A DNA stretch of 64,000 nt, taken from the NCBI GenBank assembly GCA_022448245.1, contig JAKVCO010000007.1:124001-188000 (forward strand), in the 5' to 3' direction. Both the position numbers and the translations under genes were made by a program. This document shows, in pieces, positions 10,247 to 19,739 of this stretch; within the stretch, counting starts at the first letter, position 1, and every line of letters starts with the position of its first letter. The notes under the pieces were generated by a model. It was not told where the DNA came from. It saw nothing but the letters and a program-made list of their open reading frames with translations, and did not search any database. The stretch comes from Paracoccaceae bacterium. GTDB lineage: Bacteria; Pseudomonadota; Alphaproteobacteria; Rhodobacterales; Rhodobacteraceae.

Positions 10247-11128
10247 TCACAGGACAGCGGCGAGAATGAGCGGAAGAGACACCACCGACAGCGCCGTTGA
10301 CAGCACCACGAGCCCGGCCACGGACTGCGCATCAGCACCGTATTTTTCAGCGATGAGGTAGCTTGTGACGGCGGCCGGCGCCGCGAACTGCAGCACGAGG
10401 ATACCAAAGGCCACTGGTGGCAGCTCAAAATAGATACCGACCGCCGCTGCCACTGCTGAGCAGATCAGCACCTTGCCCACCGCAAAGAGAGCGGCCCGCC
10501 CGATACCTGTAGGCGTGATCCGTGCAATCGCCACGCCCAAGGTGATCAGCATGAGCGGGATGCCAAGCTGCCCCACAAGGGTCAGCGTATTGGTGACCAC
10601 TTCAGGGGTCTTCCAACCCTGCCAAAGGAAGAGGCCGCCAAGGAGCGTCGCGCCCACCATCGGCTCTTTGATCAGGTTCAGCGGGTTGGTTGTACGCGTC
10701 ACCAGCCAGATGCCGATGGTAAACGCGAATACGGTCGAGACGGCGAAGACCGCGACCGCGTATCCCAGCCCTTCGTCACCGAAAGCGAAGAAGGCCAAGG
10801 GCAGCCCGATGTTGCCTGTGTTCGACATCACGAAGGGAGCATGCCACGTGCGCCCATCGAGCCGGGCGCCCCAAATCACGAGCCCAGCCACCGCCGTCAG
10901 CAACGCATAAACCGCAATCGCCGCCAGTGTGATCCGCGACAACGCGGCGGGCGAAATCTCCGTCTCCATGAGGGCCACGAAGATGAGCGCGGGCACGCCA
11001 AGCGTCATTGCAAGGCGCGTCACGAACTGGACGCGGTACTCAAGCCCAACTTTCACCCAGACAAAACCAATGGCCGCAAGGGCAAAGACCGGAGTCACGA
11101 TTTCGAGCACTGTCAAAGCCAGGTTCAC
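10247..11128 (-). CDS. AEC-family (auxin efflux carrier-like) transporter
   Basis: Integral membrane permease of 293 residues with about ten hydrophobic segments in two five-helix halves, as in the AEC family. Recognisable are the SNTGNIGLPLAFF motif after the fourth helix and the LQFAAPAAVTSYLIAEKYG motif near the end. Bacterial members export or import small carboxylates such as malate or malonate; the substrate here is unknown. It starts with GTG at 11128, preceded by AAGGAAA. It is divergent from hspQ across an 84-bp region. Confidence 0.88.
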   Translation of the reverse strand: MNLALTVLEIVTPVFALAAIGFVWVKVGLEYRVQFVTRLAMTLGVPALIFVALMETEISPAALSRITLAAIAVYALLTAVAGLVIWGARLDGRTWHAPFVMSNTGNIGLPLAFFAFGDEGLGYAVAVFAVSTVFAFTIGIWLVTRTTNPLNLIKEPMVGATLLGGLFLWQGWKTPEVVTNTLTLVGQLGIPLMLITLGVAIARITPTGIGRAALFAVGKVLICSAVAAAVGIYFELPPVAFGILVLQFAAPAAVTSYLIAEKYGADAQSVAGLVVLSTALSVVSLPLILAAVL

Positions 11129-11212
11129 ACAGTGTTTCCTTTAACTTTTGAGAAGAATCGTGGATGAAGTTGACAGTTATCGTCGCTGTTAGGCGAGTAA
11201 AAGGAGCAGGTT

Positions 11213-11539
11213 ATGCTCAAAACCCGCGCAAAATACCACTTGGGCCAAGTGGTGAAGCACCGAAAGCACCCCTTCAGAGGGGTCATTTTTGATGTCGATG
11301 CGGAGTTTGCGAACACTCAGGAATGGTACGATGCCATCCCCGAGGAAGCGCGCCCGGCCAAGGAACAACCGTTCTACCACCTGCTCGCTGAGAATGATCA
11401 GAGCTACTACGTTGCTTATGTGTCCGAGCAGAACCTCGTGGCGGACTACTCCGGTCAGCCGGTGGACCACCCCGATATCTCGGACCTGTTTGGCCCGTTC
11501 GAAGACGGCACCTACCCGCTGCACTTCCAGCTGAACTAA
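11213..11539 (+). CDS. hspQ: Heat shock protein HspQ
   Basis: The 108-residue cytoplasmic protein has the YccV/HspQ hemimethylated-DNA-binding-like fold: KYHLGQVVKHRKHPFRGVIFDVD, then the aromatic FYHLLAENDQSYYVAYVSEQNL segment. In other bacteria HspQ acts as a specificity factor for Lon protease and binds hemimethylated DNA. AAAAGGAG sits seven bases before the ATG. A TTGACA at about 11178 lies upstream, but no convincing heat-shock -10 is seen. Length is standard. Confidence 0.95.
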   Translation: MLKTRAKYHLGQVVKHRKHPFRGVIFDVDAEFANTQEWYDAIPEEARPAKEQPFYHLLAENDQSYYVAYVSEQNLVADYSGQPVDHPDISDLFGPFEDGTYPLHFQLN

Positions 11540-11554
11540 GGCCGCTCGGCCCCG

Positions 11555-11851
11555 TCAGATCACCATTCCAGCGAGAACGAACGCCCCCATGCCAAGCAGC
11601 ATGGTGACGATGATATTGCGCGTCACGATCGCCGCCGCCAGCGCTACGAGCGCGGCAATGACATGGCCCGGTCCTCCGTTCGCCAGCGCGCTGGCGACGA
11701 GCGCGGTCACCAGACAGCCCGGAAACACATCGAACACACGGCGCCAAAAGGGGCGCGCCATCATCGCGCTGCCTGCAAGGTAGCCCACAAGCCTCAGCCC
11801 AATTGTCGAGGCGGACAGGACAGCAATCAGGATCCAATGTTCAGGCGTCAT
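11555..11851 (-). CDS. azlD: AzlD-family branched-chain amino acid export subunit
   Basis: Small membrane protein of 98 residues with three to four hydrophobic segments (ILIAVLSASTIGLRLVGYL and onwards). It matches AzlD/LivM-like subunits that pair with AzlC to export branched-chain amino acids. Its ATG overlaps the end of azlC by 11 bp, the usual AzlCD arrangement. The partner azlC is frameshifted in this sequence, so AzlD may be an orphan subunit unless the frameshift is an artefact. Confidence 0.88.
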   Translation of the reverse strand: MTPEHWILIAVLSASTIGLRLVGYLAGSAMMARPFWRRVFDVFPGCLVTALVASALANGGPGHVIAALVALAAAIVTRNIIVTMLLGMGAFVLAGMVI

Positions 11852-12501
11852 CGGGGTTCACAACAAAATCCATCGCTACGCCTGAGAGCGCGCCTACTAT
11901 GAGGGCGGCTGCCGTGGGCACCCCAAGCCAGACGAGGCCCACCGTCACCGCAAAGGCAGTTCCCCAAGGCGCCACTGCGGCCTTGCCGGGCCACAGCGCG
12001 CGGGCCATGGCGATGAACGCAGCAGTGAAGGCGAAGCCTATCCCGAAGCGCTCGAGATCCGGGATCGCCTGCCCGGCAATCCCTCCAGCCACTGTGGCGA
12101 CCAGCCACGCGATCATAAGCCCAAGGGCCGTTCCTAGTAGAAAGCGCCCGCCGACAGTGGGGTCATCTTTCCGAGTCGCGAGTGTCAGCGCAAAGTTCTC
12201 GTCAGTTGCGCCTTGGAGCGCGATGAGGCGCGTGGGCCAAGGCAGTTCTTTCAGGATCGGCACCACAGAAGCGGCGATGCCGATGTAGCGCAGCTCCGGC
12301 GAGAGCCGCGCCGAGAACGGTACCAGTGCTCAAGAATTGGTCCACAGCCGCAATCTGGGAAGCGCCTGCAAAAACAGCGATGCCGATCGCAGCAATGCCT
12401 TCGGACGAGAAACCAGCCTCAGAGGCAAGGATACCGAACGCAAAGCCGTAGAGCGCCACCCCCAACGCGAGAGGAAGAATTGCAAGAAAACCTCGCCTCA
12501 T
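11841..12501 (-). pseudogene. azlC: azlC, frameshifted
   Basis: Large subunit of an AzlCD-type amino-acid exporter, split across two frames. From the ATG at 12501 it reads MRRGFLAILPLALGVALYGF through FAGASQIAAVDQFLSTG, a normal AzlC N-terminal half. It then falls out of frame at a point between about 12330 and 12285. The downstream frame continues LSPELRYIGIAASVVPIL and GATDENFALTLATR to the stop at 11841, the normal second half. The upstream edge of that frame is fixed by a TGA at 12330-12332. The span is 661 bp, one base over a multiple of three. The start overlaps the MFS stop (ATGA). Either one indel inactivated it or there is a base-call error. Confidence 0.85.
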
Positions 12502-13733
12502 GCAGTTCGTGCACTCAACGGCTGTTCCTTGATCGGCAAATGCACGATAGCCGAGAAGGCCCCAATCGCGACGCCGACCCACCAAACCGCGGTGTAGTCG
12601 CCGTAGAAGTCGTAGAGCCTGCCGCCCAACCAAACGCCAAGGAAGCTACCCAGCTGGTGGGAGAAAAAGACGATCCCGTAGAGCGTTCCCATGTAGCGAA
12701 GCCCGTAGATATAGGCGACGAGGCCGCTGGTCAGAGGCACCGTCGCCAGCCACAGCGTACCCATTGCGATCGAGAAAATGATGACCGACGTCGGCGTAAT
12801 CGGGAACATGATGAACATGGCCGCGATGATCGTGCGACCCGTGTAAATCCCAGCGAGAAGATACTTCTTGCTGTAGCGCTTACCGGCCCAGCCGGCCAAC
12901 AGCGTGCCCGCAATATTAGCAAGCCCAATGAGGGAGATCGCGACCGCGCCGAGCGCGCTCGTCGTCGTGATGCCAATGGAATAGAGCGCGCCGCCCGGCA
13001 TGATCGGCCCGCAGAGCTCGGTCACGAAGGCGGGGAAATGTGCGGTGACAAAGGACAGCTGATAGCCGCAGGAGAAGAAGCCAAGGAAGATCAGCGTGTA
13101 GGATGGGTCCTTCGCCGCCTTCTTCAGGACCTCACCAAAGCTCTCCTCCAACTCCTCTTTCGAAGCGGCCTCAGGCGCTTTCATCAGCGGAAGAGCGAGC
13201 AAAGCAAGGATCATGGCGAGTGCGAAGATGACGAAGACGGTCTGCCACGGGAAAAAGCCTAGAAGAGCCTCCGCCACCGGCGGGCCGATGACCTGGCCGC
13301 CTGAGCCTGCGGCCGTCACGATAGCGAGCGTCATGGAGCGGTTTTCGTCCGACGACGCGCGGCCAACAACCGCGAGAATCACGCCAAAACCAGTGCCCGC
13401 GATCCCGAAACCAATCATCCAGTTCAGCCACTGGTGCGCCTCAGGCGTGGTCGAAAGCGCGCTACCGACGAGACCGGCCGCGTAAAGCAGAGCCCCCAGA
13501 ATGATCGCCTTTCGGTCGGTCAGACGGTCCGCGATGGCGCCAAAGATGGGCTGACCGATCCCCCAGGCGAGGTTCTGGATGGCGATTGCCAGCGAAAACT
13601 CCGTCCGCAGCCAACCGAACTCCTCCGCGATGGGAATCTGGAACACACCGAACGATGCTCGGATGGAGAAGTTGACGATGATGATGAGGCAGCCGGCGAT
13701 AAGAACCGGGGTCATGATAGAGGCGCGTGTCAT
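12498..13733 (-). CDS. MFS transporter
   Basis: A 411-residue permease with twelve hydrophobic segments. Major-facilitator landmarks are the loop 2-3 motif GAIADRLTDRKAI and the equivalent second-half AGWAGKRYSKKYLL. A charged, Glu/Lys-rich central loop separates the halves. It resembles the oxalate/formate or monocarboxylate antiporter group, but the substrate is not inferable. The ATGA stop overlaps the azlC start, so it forms an operon with azlC and azlD. It is divergent from zapE, with 88 bp between them. Confidence 0.9.
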   Translation of the reverse strand: MTRASIMTPVLIAGCLIIIVNFSIRASFGVFQIPIAEEFGWLRTEFSLAIAIQNLAWGIGQPIFGAIADRLTDRKAIILGALLYAAGLVGSALSTTPEAHQWLNWMIGFGIAGTGFGVILAVVGRASSDENRSMTLAIVTAAGSGGQVIGPPVAEALLGFFPWQTVFVIFALAMILALLALPLMKAPEAASKEELEESFGEVLKKAAKDPSYTLIFLGFFSCGYQLSFVTAHFPAFVTELCGPIMPGGALYSIGITTTSALGAVAISLIGLANIAGTLLAGWAGKRYSKKYLLAGIYTGRTIIAAMFIMFPITPTSVIIFSIAMGTLWLATVPLTSGLVAYIYGLRYMGTLYGIVFFSHQLGSFLGVWLGGRLYDFYGDYTAVWWVGVAIGAFSAIVHLPIKEQPLSARTA

Positions 13734-13821
13734 GCGCCGACGGTGCTCTGTCGTCGTTCGGAGGTCAATTCAGCAATTCTGCACTCTCGCATCAATATTC
13801 GTGACGCTGTAAGGAGGCGCC

Positions 13822-14880
13822 GTGAGAGTGAGCGAGGAATACGAGCGCCGTGTCGCTGCAGGGGAGCTGACGGCCGACGACGCCCAGCGCGCCGTTCTGT
13901 GGGAGTTCGACCGCATTGCCGAGGAGCTCGCCCGCCCGGTGAAGCGCGGCTGGTTCTCCAAGGCGCCTGATCCGATCAAGGGGCTCTACCTTTGGGGCGG
14001 CGTGGGGCGCGGGAAGTCCATGGTGATGGACCTCTTTGTGGAGCTCCTCGATGTGCCTGCCCGCCGGGTGCACTTCCACGCCTTCATGCAGGAAATCCAC
14101 GCCGCGATGCACGAGGCGCGCAAGGCGGGCGTCAATGACGCGATTGCGCCGGTGGCCGAGGGCGTGGCGGTGAAAGTCAGACTGCTCGCCTTTGATGAGA
14201 TGCAGATCACCGACATCACGGATGCGATGATCGTGGGGCGCCTCTTCGAAAAGCTCTTTGAAGCAGGCGTTGTGGTGGTGACGACGTCAAACCGCGTGCC
14301 CGATGACCTTTACAAGAACGGGCTGAGCCGCGAGCTCTTTGTGCCGTTCATCGAGCTTATCAAAGAAAGGCTCACCGTCTGGGAAATGGCGTCGGAGACG
14401 GACTACCGCCAGAACCGATTGGAGGGCGAAGAGGTCTATTTCACGCCGATTGGCTCAGAGGCCCGCGAGAAGATCGCGTCAATCTGGGACGACCTCGCCG
14501 GGGGATCAGAACCGCTGAACCTTAGCGTGAAGGGCCGCACCGTTACCCTCCCCGCGTTCCGTAATGGCGTGGGGCGCGTGTCATTCTATGATCTTTGTGG
14601 TCAGCCACTCGGCGCCGCCGACTATTTGGCCGTCGCCGAAGCGTGCCGTGTGTTAATCCTTGAAGATATCCCGACGCTCGGTCGATCGAACTTCAACGAG
14701 GCAAAGCGCTTCGTCACCTTGATCGATGCACTCTATGAGGCGCGCGTACGGTTGATCGCCAGCGCGGCTGCAAAGCCCGAGATGCTCTATGTCGAAGGCG
14801 AGGGCGTGTTTGAGTTCGAAAGAACCGCGTCCCGCCTGCGAGAGATGCAGGCCGCTGATTGGAGCCAGCAGCCCGTCTGA
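13822..14880 (+). CDS. zapE: Cell division ATPase ZapE (AFG1-like)
   Basis: AAA-type P-loop ATPase of 352 residues. Walker A GGVGRGKS is at 59-66 and a Walker B LLAFDEMQ follows. The ZapE/AFG1 segments FHAFMQEIHAAMHEAR and TSNRVPDDLYKNGLSRE are present. ZapE associates with the Z ring in E. coli and its mitochondrial homologue Afg1 handles respiratory subunits. Translation starts at a GTG at 13822, five bases after AAGGAGG. Length and motifs are complete. It is followed by the heme oxygenase gene after 96 bp on the same strand. Confidence 0.95.
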   Translation: MRVSEEYERRVAAGELTADDAQRAVLWEFDRIAEELARPVKRGWFSKAPDPIKGLYLWGGVGRGKSMVMDLFVELLDVPARRVHFHAFMQEIHAAMHEARKAGVNDAIAPVAEGVAVKVRLLAFDEMQITDITDAMIVGRLFEKLFEAGVVVVTTSNRVPDDLYKNGLSRELFVPFIELIKERLTVWEMASETDYRQNRLEGEEVYFTPIGSEAREKIASIWDDLAGGSEPLNLSVKGRTVTLPAFRNGVGRVSFYDLCGQPLGAADYLAVAEACRVLILEDIPTLGRSNFNEAKRFVTLIDALYEARVRLIASAAAKPEMLYVEGEGVFEFERTASRLREMQAADWSQQPV

Positions 14881-14976
14881 GCACGCGCGTTGCCGCCTCC
14901 TGCGATTGCCCTTTTGACAGCGAAGGGGAAATTGTCGCAAAAATACAATCGTGAGAGGGAATTACCGGACACCGGC

Positions 14977-15558
14977 ATGAAAAGAGATACGACGGGACTT
15001 CGCTGGGATCTCCGGGAGGCTACCGCCTCCGCCCACGGTGCGCTGGATGCGAAAGTCAGCACTGTCGATATCTCGACCGTCTGTGGGCTAACGGTTTTTC
15101 TCGTTGGGAACGCTGTCGCTCATGAAGCTTTGAGCCCCTTTGACGACGCTTTTGAGGGTCTGATTGGGCAGCGTCTCGAACTCATCCAAAAAGATCTCTT
15201 AACGCTTGGGGTGCAATTTCCCCGGATGCCTTTGTCGTTCACGCCGCCAACGTTCGAGACCGCGCCCGGGTACCGCTACGTGATTGCGGGATCAGCCAGG
15301 GGCGGTAAGCTCCTCGCCCGCAGACACGCCGCAAGCGAGGACACACATGCGCGCGCGGCCGGGCAATTCCTCAATGACCATCGTCTCGATCTCTTCTGGA
15401 AGGATGTGCAATCCGAACTCGCGGCGCTTCCCAGAACTGACGCAACGCGGGCCGCGGTCGAAGAAGGCGCTATCGCCTGCTTCGAGCTCTTCGACACCGC
15501 GTTTGACGCCGTGATGGCGCACAACGACGACGCACAGGAGGCGAGGGTTGGTGGATAA
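14977..15558 (+). CDS. Biliverdin-producing heme oxygenase of the bacteriophytochrome type
   Basis: The 193-residue protein matches BphO-type heme oxygenases, which open heme to biliverdin. It has LREATASAHGALD, whose histidine is the expected proximal heme ligand, and a YVIAGSARGGKLLARR distal-helix segment with the conserved glycines. It runs into the phytochrome gene with an 8-bp overlap (the phytochrome GTG at 15551 lies before the TAA), as in known bphO-bphP operons. The frame is intact although the photoreceptor it would supply is a pseudogene. The ATG at 14977 has no strong ribosome-binding site close by; GAGAGGGA lies about 17 bases upstream. Confidence 0.82.
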   Translation: MKRDTTGLRWDLREATASAHGALDAKVSTVDISTVCGLTVFLVGNAVAHEALSPFDDAFEGLIGQRLELIQKDLLTLGVQFPRMPLSFTPPTFETAPGYRYVIAGSARGGKLLARRHAASEDTHARAAGQFLNDHRLDLFWKDVQSELAALPRTDATRAAVEEGAIACFELFDTAFDAVMAHNDDAQEARVGG

Positions 15559-18106
15559 GCTGGGAGACGCAAGAAACCAGCAAACCTTCGACCTGCCCAG
15601 CTGCGATCGGGAACCGATTCACATCTTGAGGCGGGTGCAGTCCTACGGCGCCCTTCTCGCGCTCTCCGCAGATTGGGTCGTCGTGCATGCCTCCGAGAAC
15701 ATCGCGGAGTTCCTGGGACAAAGCGCGACCGACCTTATCGGCGCATCAGCCGATGCAATCCTCGAAGAGGAGCTTACCCACGACATCCGCGGGCATCTTC
15801 AGCTTCTCAGGTCAAAGAACAGCGTTGAGCGCGTCTTCCAGCGCAAGATCGCGGGCCGCCCCCACCCCGTTGATATCGCGGTGCACACCTCTGGCCTGAC
15901 CTAAATCGTTGAGTTCGAAGATAGCGACGCGAACGGTCAGCGGGACTACATCGCGCAGGTCCGATCCATGATCGACCAGATCGCCGAGGCGCAGGATATC
16001 GATGCCCTGTGTGAAGAGGCGGCCTTCCAGATGCGCTCCCTCATAGGATTTGATCGCGTGATGATCTACCGCTTCGAAGAGGACGAAAGCGGTATCGTCG
16101 TCGGCGAAGCGCTGCGTGAAGGAATGGATCCGTTTCTGGGGCTGAGATACCCTGCACCGGATATCCCGAAGAAGGCACGCGCGCTCTACAAGCGATCGCT
16201 TCTGCGCATCATCAGCGATGCCAGCGACGACGGGCACGCCATTATCCCGGCCCTGTCTCCGGGCGGGGAGCCACTCGATCTTTCCATCAGTTCGACGCGC
16301 GCGGTCTCCCCGATCCACCGCGAATATCTCAGTAACATGGGTGTCTAAGACTCGCTGTCGGTCTCTATTCTCAAGCGCGGCAAGCTGTGGGGCTTGTTCG
16401 CCTGTCACCATGTGCAGCCCATCTTACTGCCCTATTCTATCCGCACCGCGGCAGAGCTTTTTGGCCAGTTGTTTTCCTTCGTCCTAGACCAGAAGGAAGC
16501 CGACATTGAACGTGGAGAAGCGACGGGTCGCGCAGAACGTCCATGAAAAGCTGATGTCCCGCATTGCCAATGGCGGGTCGGTCGCGGACCATTTCGACGC
16601 CATCGTCCAGACAGTGACATCGATCATACCCTACGACGGCGCCGTGGGATGGATCGGTGGCGATTTCATCGCGCAAGGGTCAACGCCGACGGAAGATCAG
16701 TTCACAGGCTTGTCGGCGTTCCTCGCAGCCTCACAAACAAACAGTGTCTTCCACACAGACTAACTCGCGCGAGCCCACCCGCCCGTAGCGGCCTTTGCCG
16801 ACAAAGCAGCAGGCATCCTGGCCCTACCCGTCTCACGAGAGCCGGGCGATTACCTCGTCCTTTTCCGCAAAGAGATTGCGCAGACCGTGACGTGGGCCGG
16901 GAACCCTGACAAGCCTGTCGATGTCGGCCCCAACGGCTTGCGACGGACACCGCGCAAGAGCTTTGAAGCTTGACAAGAAGTCGTGCGGGGGCGCAGCGCC
17001 CCTTGGACCAGCGTCGAAGTCTCTGCGGCGGAAGCGCTGCGCGTAACCTTGCTTGAGGTCGCCCTCAAGCTCACGGCGACGTCTGAGGCGGAACGGAAAG
17101 CGGCTCAGGAGCGGCAAGAAATCCTGATTGCCGAGCTCAATCACCGGGTTCGAAACATCCTGAACCTCGTGCAGGGGCTGATCAATCAGTCCGTCGACGA
17201 TGCGGGGGCCGTTGGCGAACTTACCGAGGTGATTGGTGGGCGCATACACTCGCTCGCGCGGGCGCACGTCCTGATCACGCAAGGAAATTGGGCGTCTTCT
17301 TCCTTTCATGACCTGCTGAGGATCGAAGGCGAAGTATGCCGGCGCGGCGGGGCAAAGCATCGAGCTGTCCGGCCCGGACGCAGCGCTTGATCCGTCGGCC
17401 TATACAACGCTGGCCCTCGTGATCCACGAGCTCGTCACCAATGCCGCCAAATACGGCGCGCTCTCGGTGGGATCGGGCGCGGTCCAGGTCGCCACAACAC
17501 AGGCACCAGATGGCAGCTACGAGATTACTTGGTCAGAAAGCGGCGGCCCTCCGATCACAGCTGAGCCGACGCGGCGTGGGTTCGGATCGACGATCATCGA
17601 AAGATCGATCCCCTACGATTTGAAAGGCGAGGCGGAGGTCACCTTCGCCCCCACAGGCCTGACAGCCCGCTTTGTCGTTCCAGCAAACTTTATCAGCACC
17701 CCAACCTCAAAGCCCTCCCCCCCGCGCAGCAGAGGTACCCTCCGCGGCCCCTGCGAATAAGGACCTCCTGCGCAACGTGCTCGTTGTCGAAGACAACATG
17801 ATCATCGCGCTCGATATCGACGATATGCTTCAGGACGCAGGCGCAGCCGAGGTTCATGTGGCGGCGTCCAACGGTGACGCCCTTGCCCTTATCGACAAAG
17901 CGAGGCCCAGCTTTGCCCTTCTCGACATCAACGTCGCATCCCATACGAGCGAGCAGGTGGCGGAGAGGCTGCACGCCATCGGCGTGCCCTTCGCCTTTGC
18001 AACAGGCTATGGCGACGATACCGATCTGGCCTCGCGGTACCCCAAGGCCGTCATCCTCAACAAACCCTTCTCCCGGACGGAGCTGCTGGCGCTGTTCGGC
18101 AGCTAG
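15551..18106 (+). pseudogene. bphP: Bacteriophytochrome (PAS-GAF-PHY, HWE kinase, receiver), decayed
   Basis: Remains of a red/far-red photoreceptor kinase. The PAS domain keeps the biliverdin-binding cysteine (SCDREPIHI, Cys18), the GAF domain keeps RYPAPDIP and SPIHREYL, and a PHY segment has SPRK-type PRKSFEA. An HWE-type kinase follows (ELNHRVRNILNLVQ and VIHELVTNAAKYG), then a fused receiver domain with LLDIN and an NKPFS lysine. It is broken by in-frame stops at 15902 (TAA), 16346 (TAA), 16761 (TAA) and 16971 (TGA). Three frame changes occur near 16530, near 17300-17345, and at the seven-C run 17717-17723. The homology continues smoothly across every lesion, so decay is recent. The downstream VOC gene is convergent and overlaps by 4 bp. 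Confidence 0.92.
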
Positions 18107-18522
18107 GCTTTCACCTGCTGGTGCACTTCGATCACGTTGCCCTCCGGGTCCTGAAAAAAGACCTGATGCCATTCGGCGCTGAAGGCTGTCCCGTAATCGG
18201 AATAGGGAATGCCCTCGGCATCCAAGAGGGCAAGAAACGCGCCGAGATCATTGGTGCGAAACGCGATGTGGCCGCGCTCGATCGGGTTGATCGTGTGGCC
18301 GTTCTTGAAATGCACTGTGAAGTCCCGCTGGGCGAGGTGCATCTGCATGGCCCCATCGGTGGCGAAACGGATTTTTCCGTCAAAGCCCTTGGTGTCGTCA
18401 GATTCCGTGCGCGGGAACTGATCCTCAGGCATGTCGGCGAGGCCAAGCACACGCGTATAGAAATCGTGCATCCGGTCCACGTCCTCAGACACGTAGTTGA
18501 TGTGATGGAATTCAAGTTTCAT
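18103..18522 (-). CDS. VOC (glyoxalase/bleomycin-resistance) family protein
   Basis: The 139-residue protein has two beta-alpha-beta-beta-beta modules: FHHINYVSEDVDRMHDFYT and IERGHIAFRTNDLGAFLALL. It ends FQDPEGNVIEVHQQ, typical of metal-dependent vicinal-oxygen-chelate enzymes. Candidate metal ligands are the histidine in HHIN, the histidine in GHIAF and the glutamate in NVIEVH. The reaction is not known. A close paralogue lies at 40318-40725. Its stop overlaps the end of the phytochrome pseudogene. Confidence 0.87.
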   Translation of the reverse strand: MKLEFHHINYVSEDVDRMHDFYTRVLGLADMPEDQFPRTESDDTKGFDGKIRFATDGAMQMHLAQRDFTVHFKNGHTINPIERGHIAFRTNDLGAFLALLDAEGIPYSDYGTAFSAEWHQVFFQDPEGNVIEVHQQVKA

Positions 18523-18606
18523 GGGCCGTCGGCGTCCTATCCTGCGTCTGACTTAGAAAGGAGGCGTCTAGGCCGAAGGGTCAAGGAAGTTTCTGGGTGG
18601 ATAGTG

Positions 18607-18646
18607 GGGCGGCACCAGCTAAAACTGGGGGTGCTTGGTGCCGCCC
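18607..18646 (-). terminator. Stem-loop downstream of the LysM gene
   Basis: A perfect 11-bp inverted repeat, GGGCGGCACCA at 18607-18617 pairing with 18636-18646, closes an 18-nt loop. It lies 23 bp past the stop of the LysM gene on the minus strand. No T-run follows on either strand, so it is not a textbook intrinsic terminator. It may stabilise the 3' end or act with Rho. Confidence 0.4.
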
Positions 18647-18668
18647 GCTCTCAAGGCGCTCAACTGCC

Positions 18669-19739
18669 TCAGAGATTCTCTATGTCCGGAATGCGTAGGA
18701 TTTGGCCCAGGCGGAGGACTCCATCGGTTGAAAGACGGCGGCGATTGGCTTCAAAGATGACCTCCGCTTTTGCAGCGTCGCCGTAGTAGCGCAGGGCAAG
18801 CGTCAGCAGGCTGTCGCCAAGACGAACAGTGTGGACTGCGCGCGTCGGGGCGTTCGCCAATCGCTCCCGCAGGGCCGCATTCTCTTCTGCGGATCCAAAA
18901 ACGAGCGTTTCGGCGGGGGTAGAAATTTGCGTCTGCTCGATGGCTTGCCCGGTCAGGACAGGTCGGGCTTGCTCTGTATTGCGCGTAACAGGGGCTGCAA
19001 CGATCGGGAGCGTCGACGGTGAGTTTGCAAGCCGCGCGGCGAGCGAGGCGCTTTCAGCAGCCTCAGGCGCCTGAGCAACGTCCCGAAGCTCAGCCTGATC
19101 CACAATCGGCGCCTCGTTGGGCGAGACGCGTGTGTTCTGGGCCAAGGACTGAAGCGTCGGGCGCAGGCGCCCATCTTCATCAACGCCCGTGACCGTCAAA
19201 AGGTTCGACCGGGAGGCCGCGATCTCTGCAAAGAGAGGGCCCGCGCGCGAAAGCTCGGGCGCTGCATCTTGGTCTGCGGCGCTTGGCGGGATCGGCAGCG
19301 CAGGGCTTGCAATCAAGACAGGCGCGTTTTCGATCGTGGGCGTGGCCTCTGACGGCAATTCATCCACGGCAGGCACGATTTCCAGTTCGGGCGGCGTTTC
19401 CACGACCGGCTCGCGCACGACCGGCCCATTGTCTGGGCGCGGAACAGGGCGGACACCCGCAAAGGCCATCAGGCGCGTCACTTCAACATCCTGCGCCAAG
19501 ATCGTGCCCGTTTCGCGATCTGGTGCGCGGACACCAAAGCCCTCGATCTCCACCGGTCCGGCCACGTCGCGGGCTAGGACTGCCGTGATATCGATCGGCT
19601 CAGAAGACTGGTCTTGCATCGTCGGATCGAGGGCCGTCTGCGGCGCGAAGAGAGGTCGATCATCGCTTGCTGGCTGGAGCCAAATCAGCGCCATTGTCAG
19701 CGACAACAAGGAACCGGTGATGATCAGAGGCTGAAGCAT
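18669..19739 (-). CDS. Membrane-anchored LysM domain protein
   Basis: Protein of about 356 residues. One N-terminal hydrophobic segment (PLIITGSLLSLTMALIWL) acts as signal anchor. It is followed by a long low-complexity Pro/Ala/Glu-rich stretch to about residue 300. A C-terminal LysM domain (VHTVRLGDSLLTLALRYYGD to GQILRIP) would bind peptidoglycan N-acetylglucosamine. The architecture suggests an inner-membrane protein reaching across the periplasm to the wall. The ATG at 19739, after GAGGGC, is preferred over a longer frame. The 266 bp upstream, to folC, show no gene. Confidence 0.8.
   Translation of the reverse strand: MLQPLIITGSLLSLTMALIWLQPASDDRPLFAPQTALDPTMQDQSSEPIDITAVLARDVAGPVEIEGFGVRAPDRETGTILAQDVEVTRLMAFAGVRPVPRPDNGPVVREPVVETPPELEIVPAVDELPSEATPTIENAPVLIASPALPIPPSAADQDAAPELSRAGPLFAEIAASRSNLLTVTGVDEDGRLRPTLQSLAQNTRVSPNEAPIVDQAELRDVAQAPEAAESASLAARLANSPSTLPIVAAPVTRNTEQARPVLTGQAIEQTQISTPAETLVFGSAEENAALRERLANAPTRAVHTVRLGDSLLTLALRYYGDAAKAEVIFEANRRRLSTDGVLRLGQILRIPDIENL

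Noticed and set aside
15902..16973. Repeated TAA and TGA codons in the phytochrome read as recoding or selenocysteine
   Set aside because: Both stop types occur, three frame changes are also present, and no other gene in the window shows in-frame stops. Decay is simpler.
17672..18106. The receiver domain as an independent gene
   Set aside because: Its only in-frame start is a TTG inside the kinase region, and the domain order fits a fused hybrid kinase.
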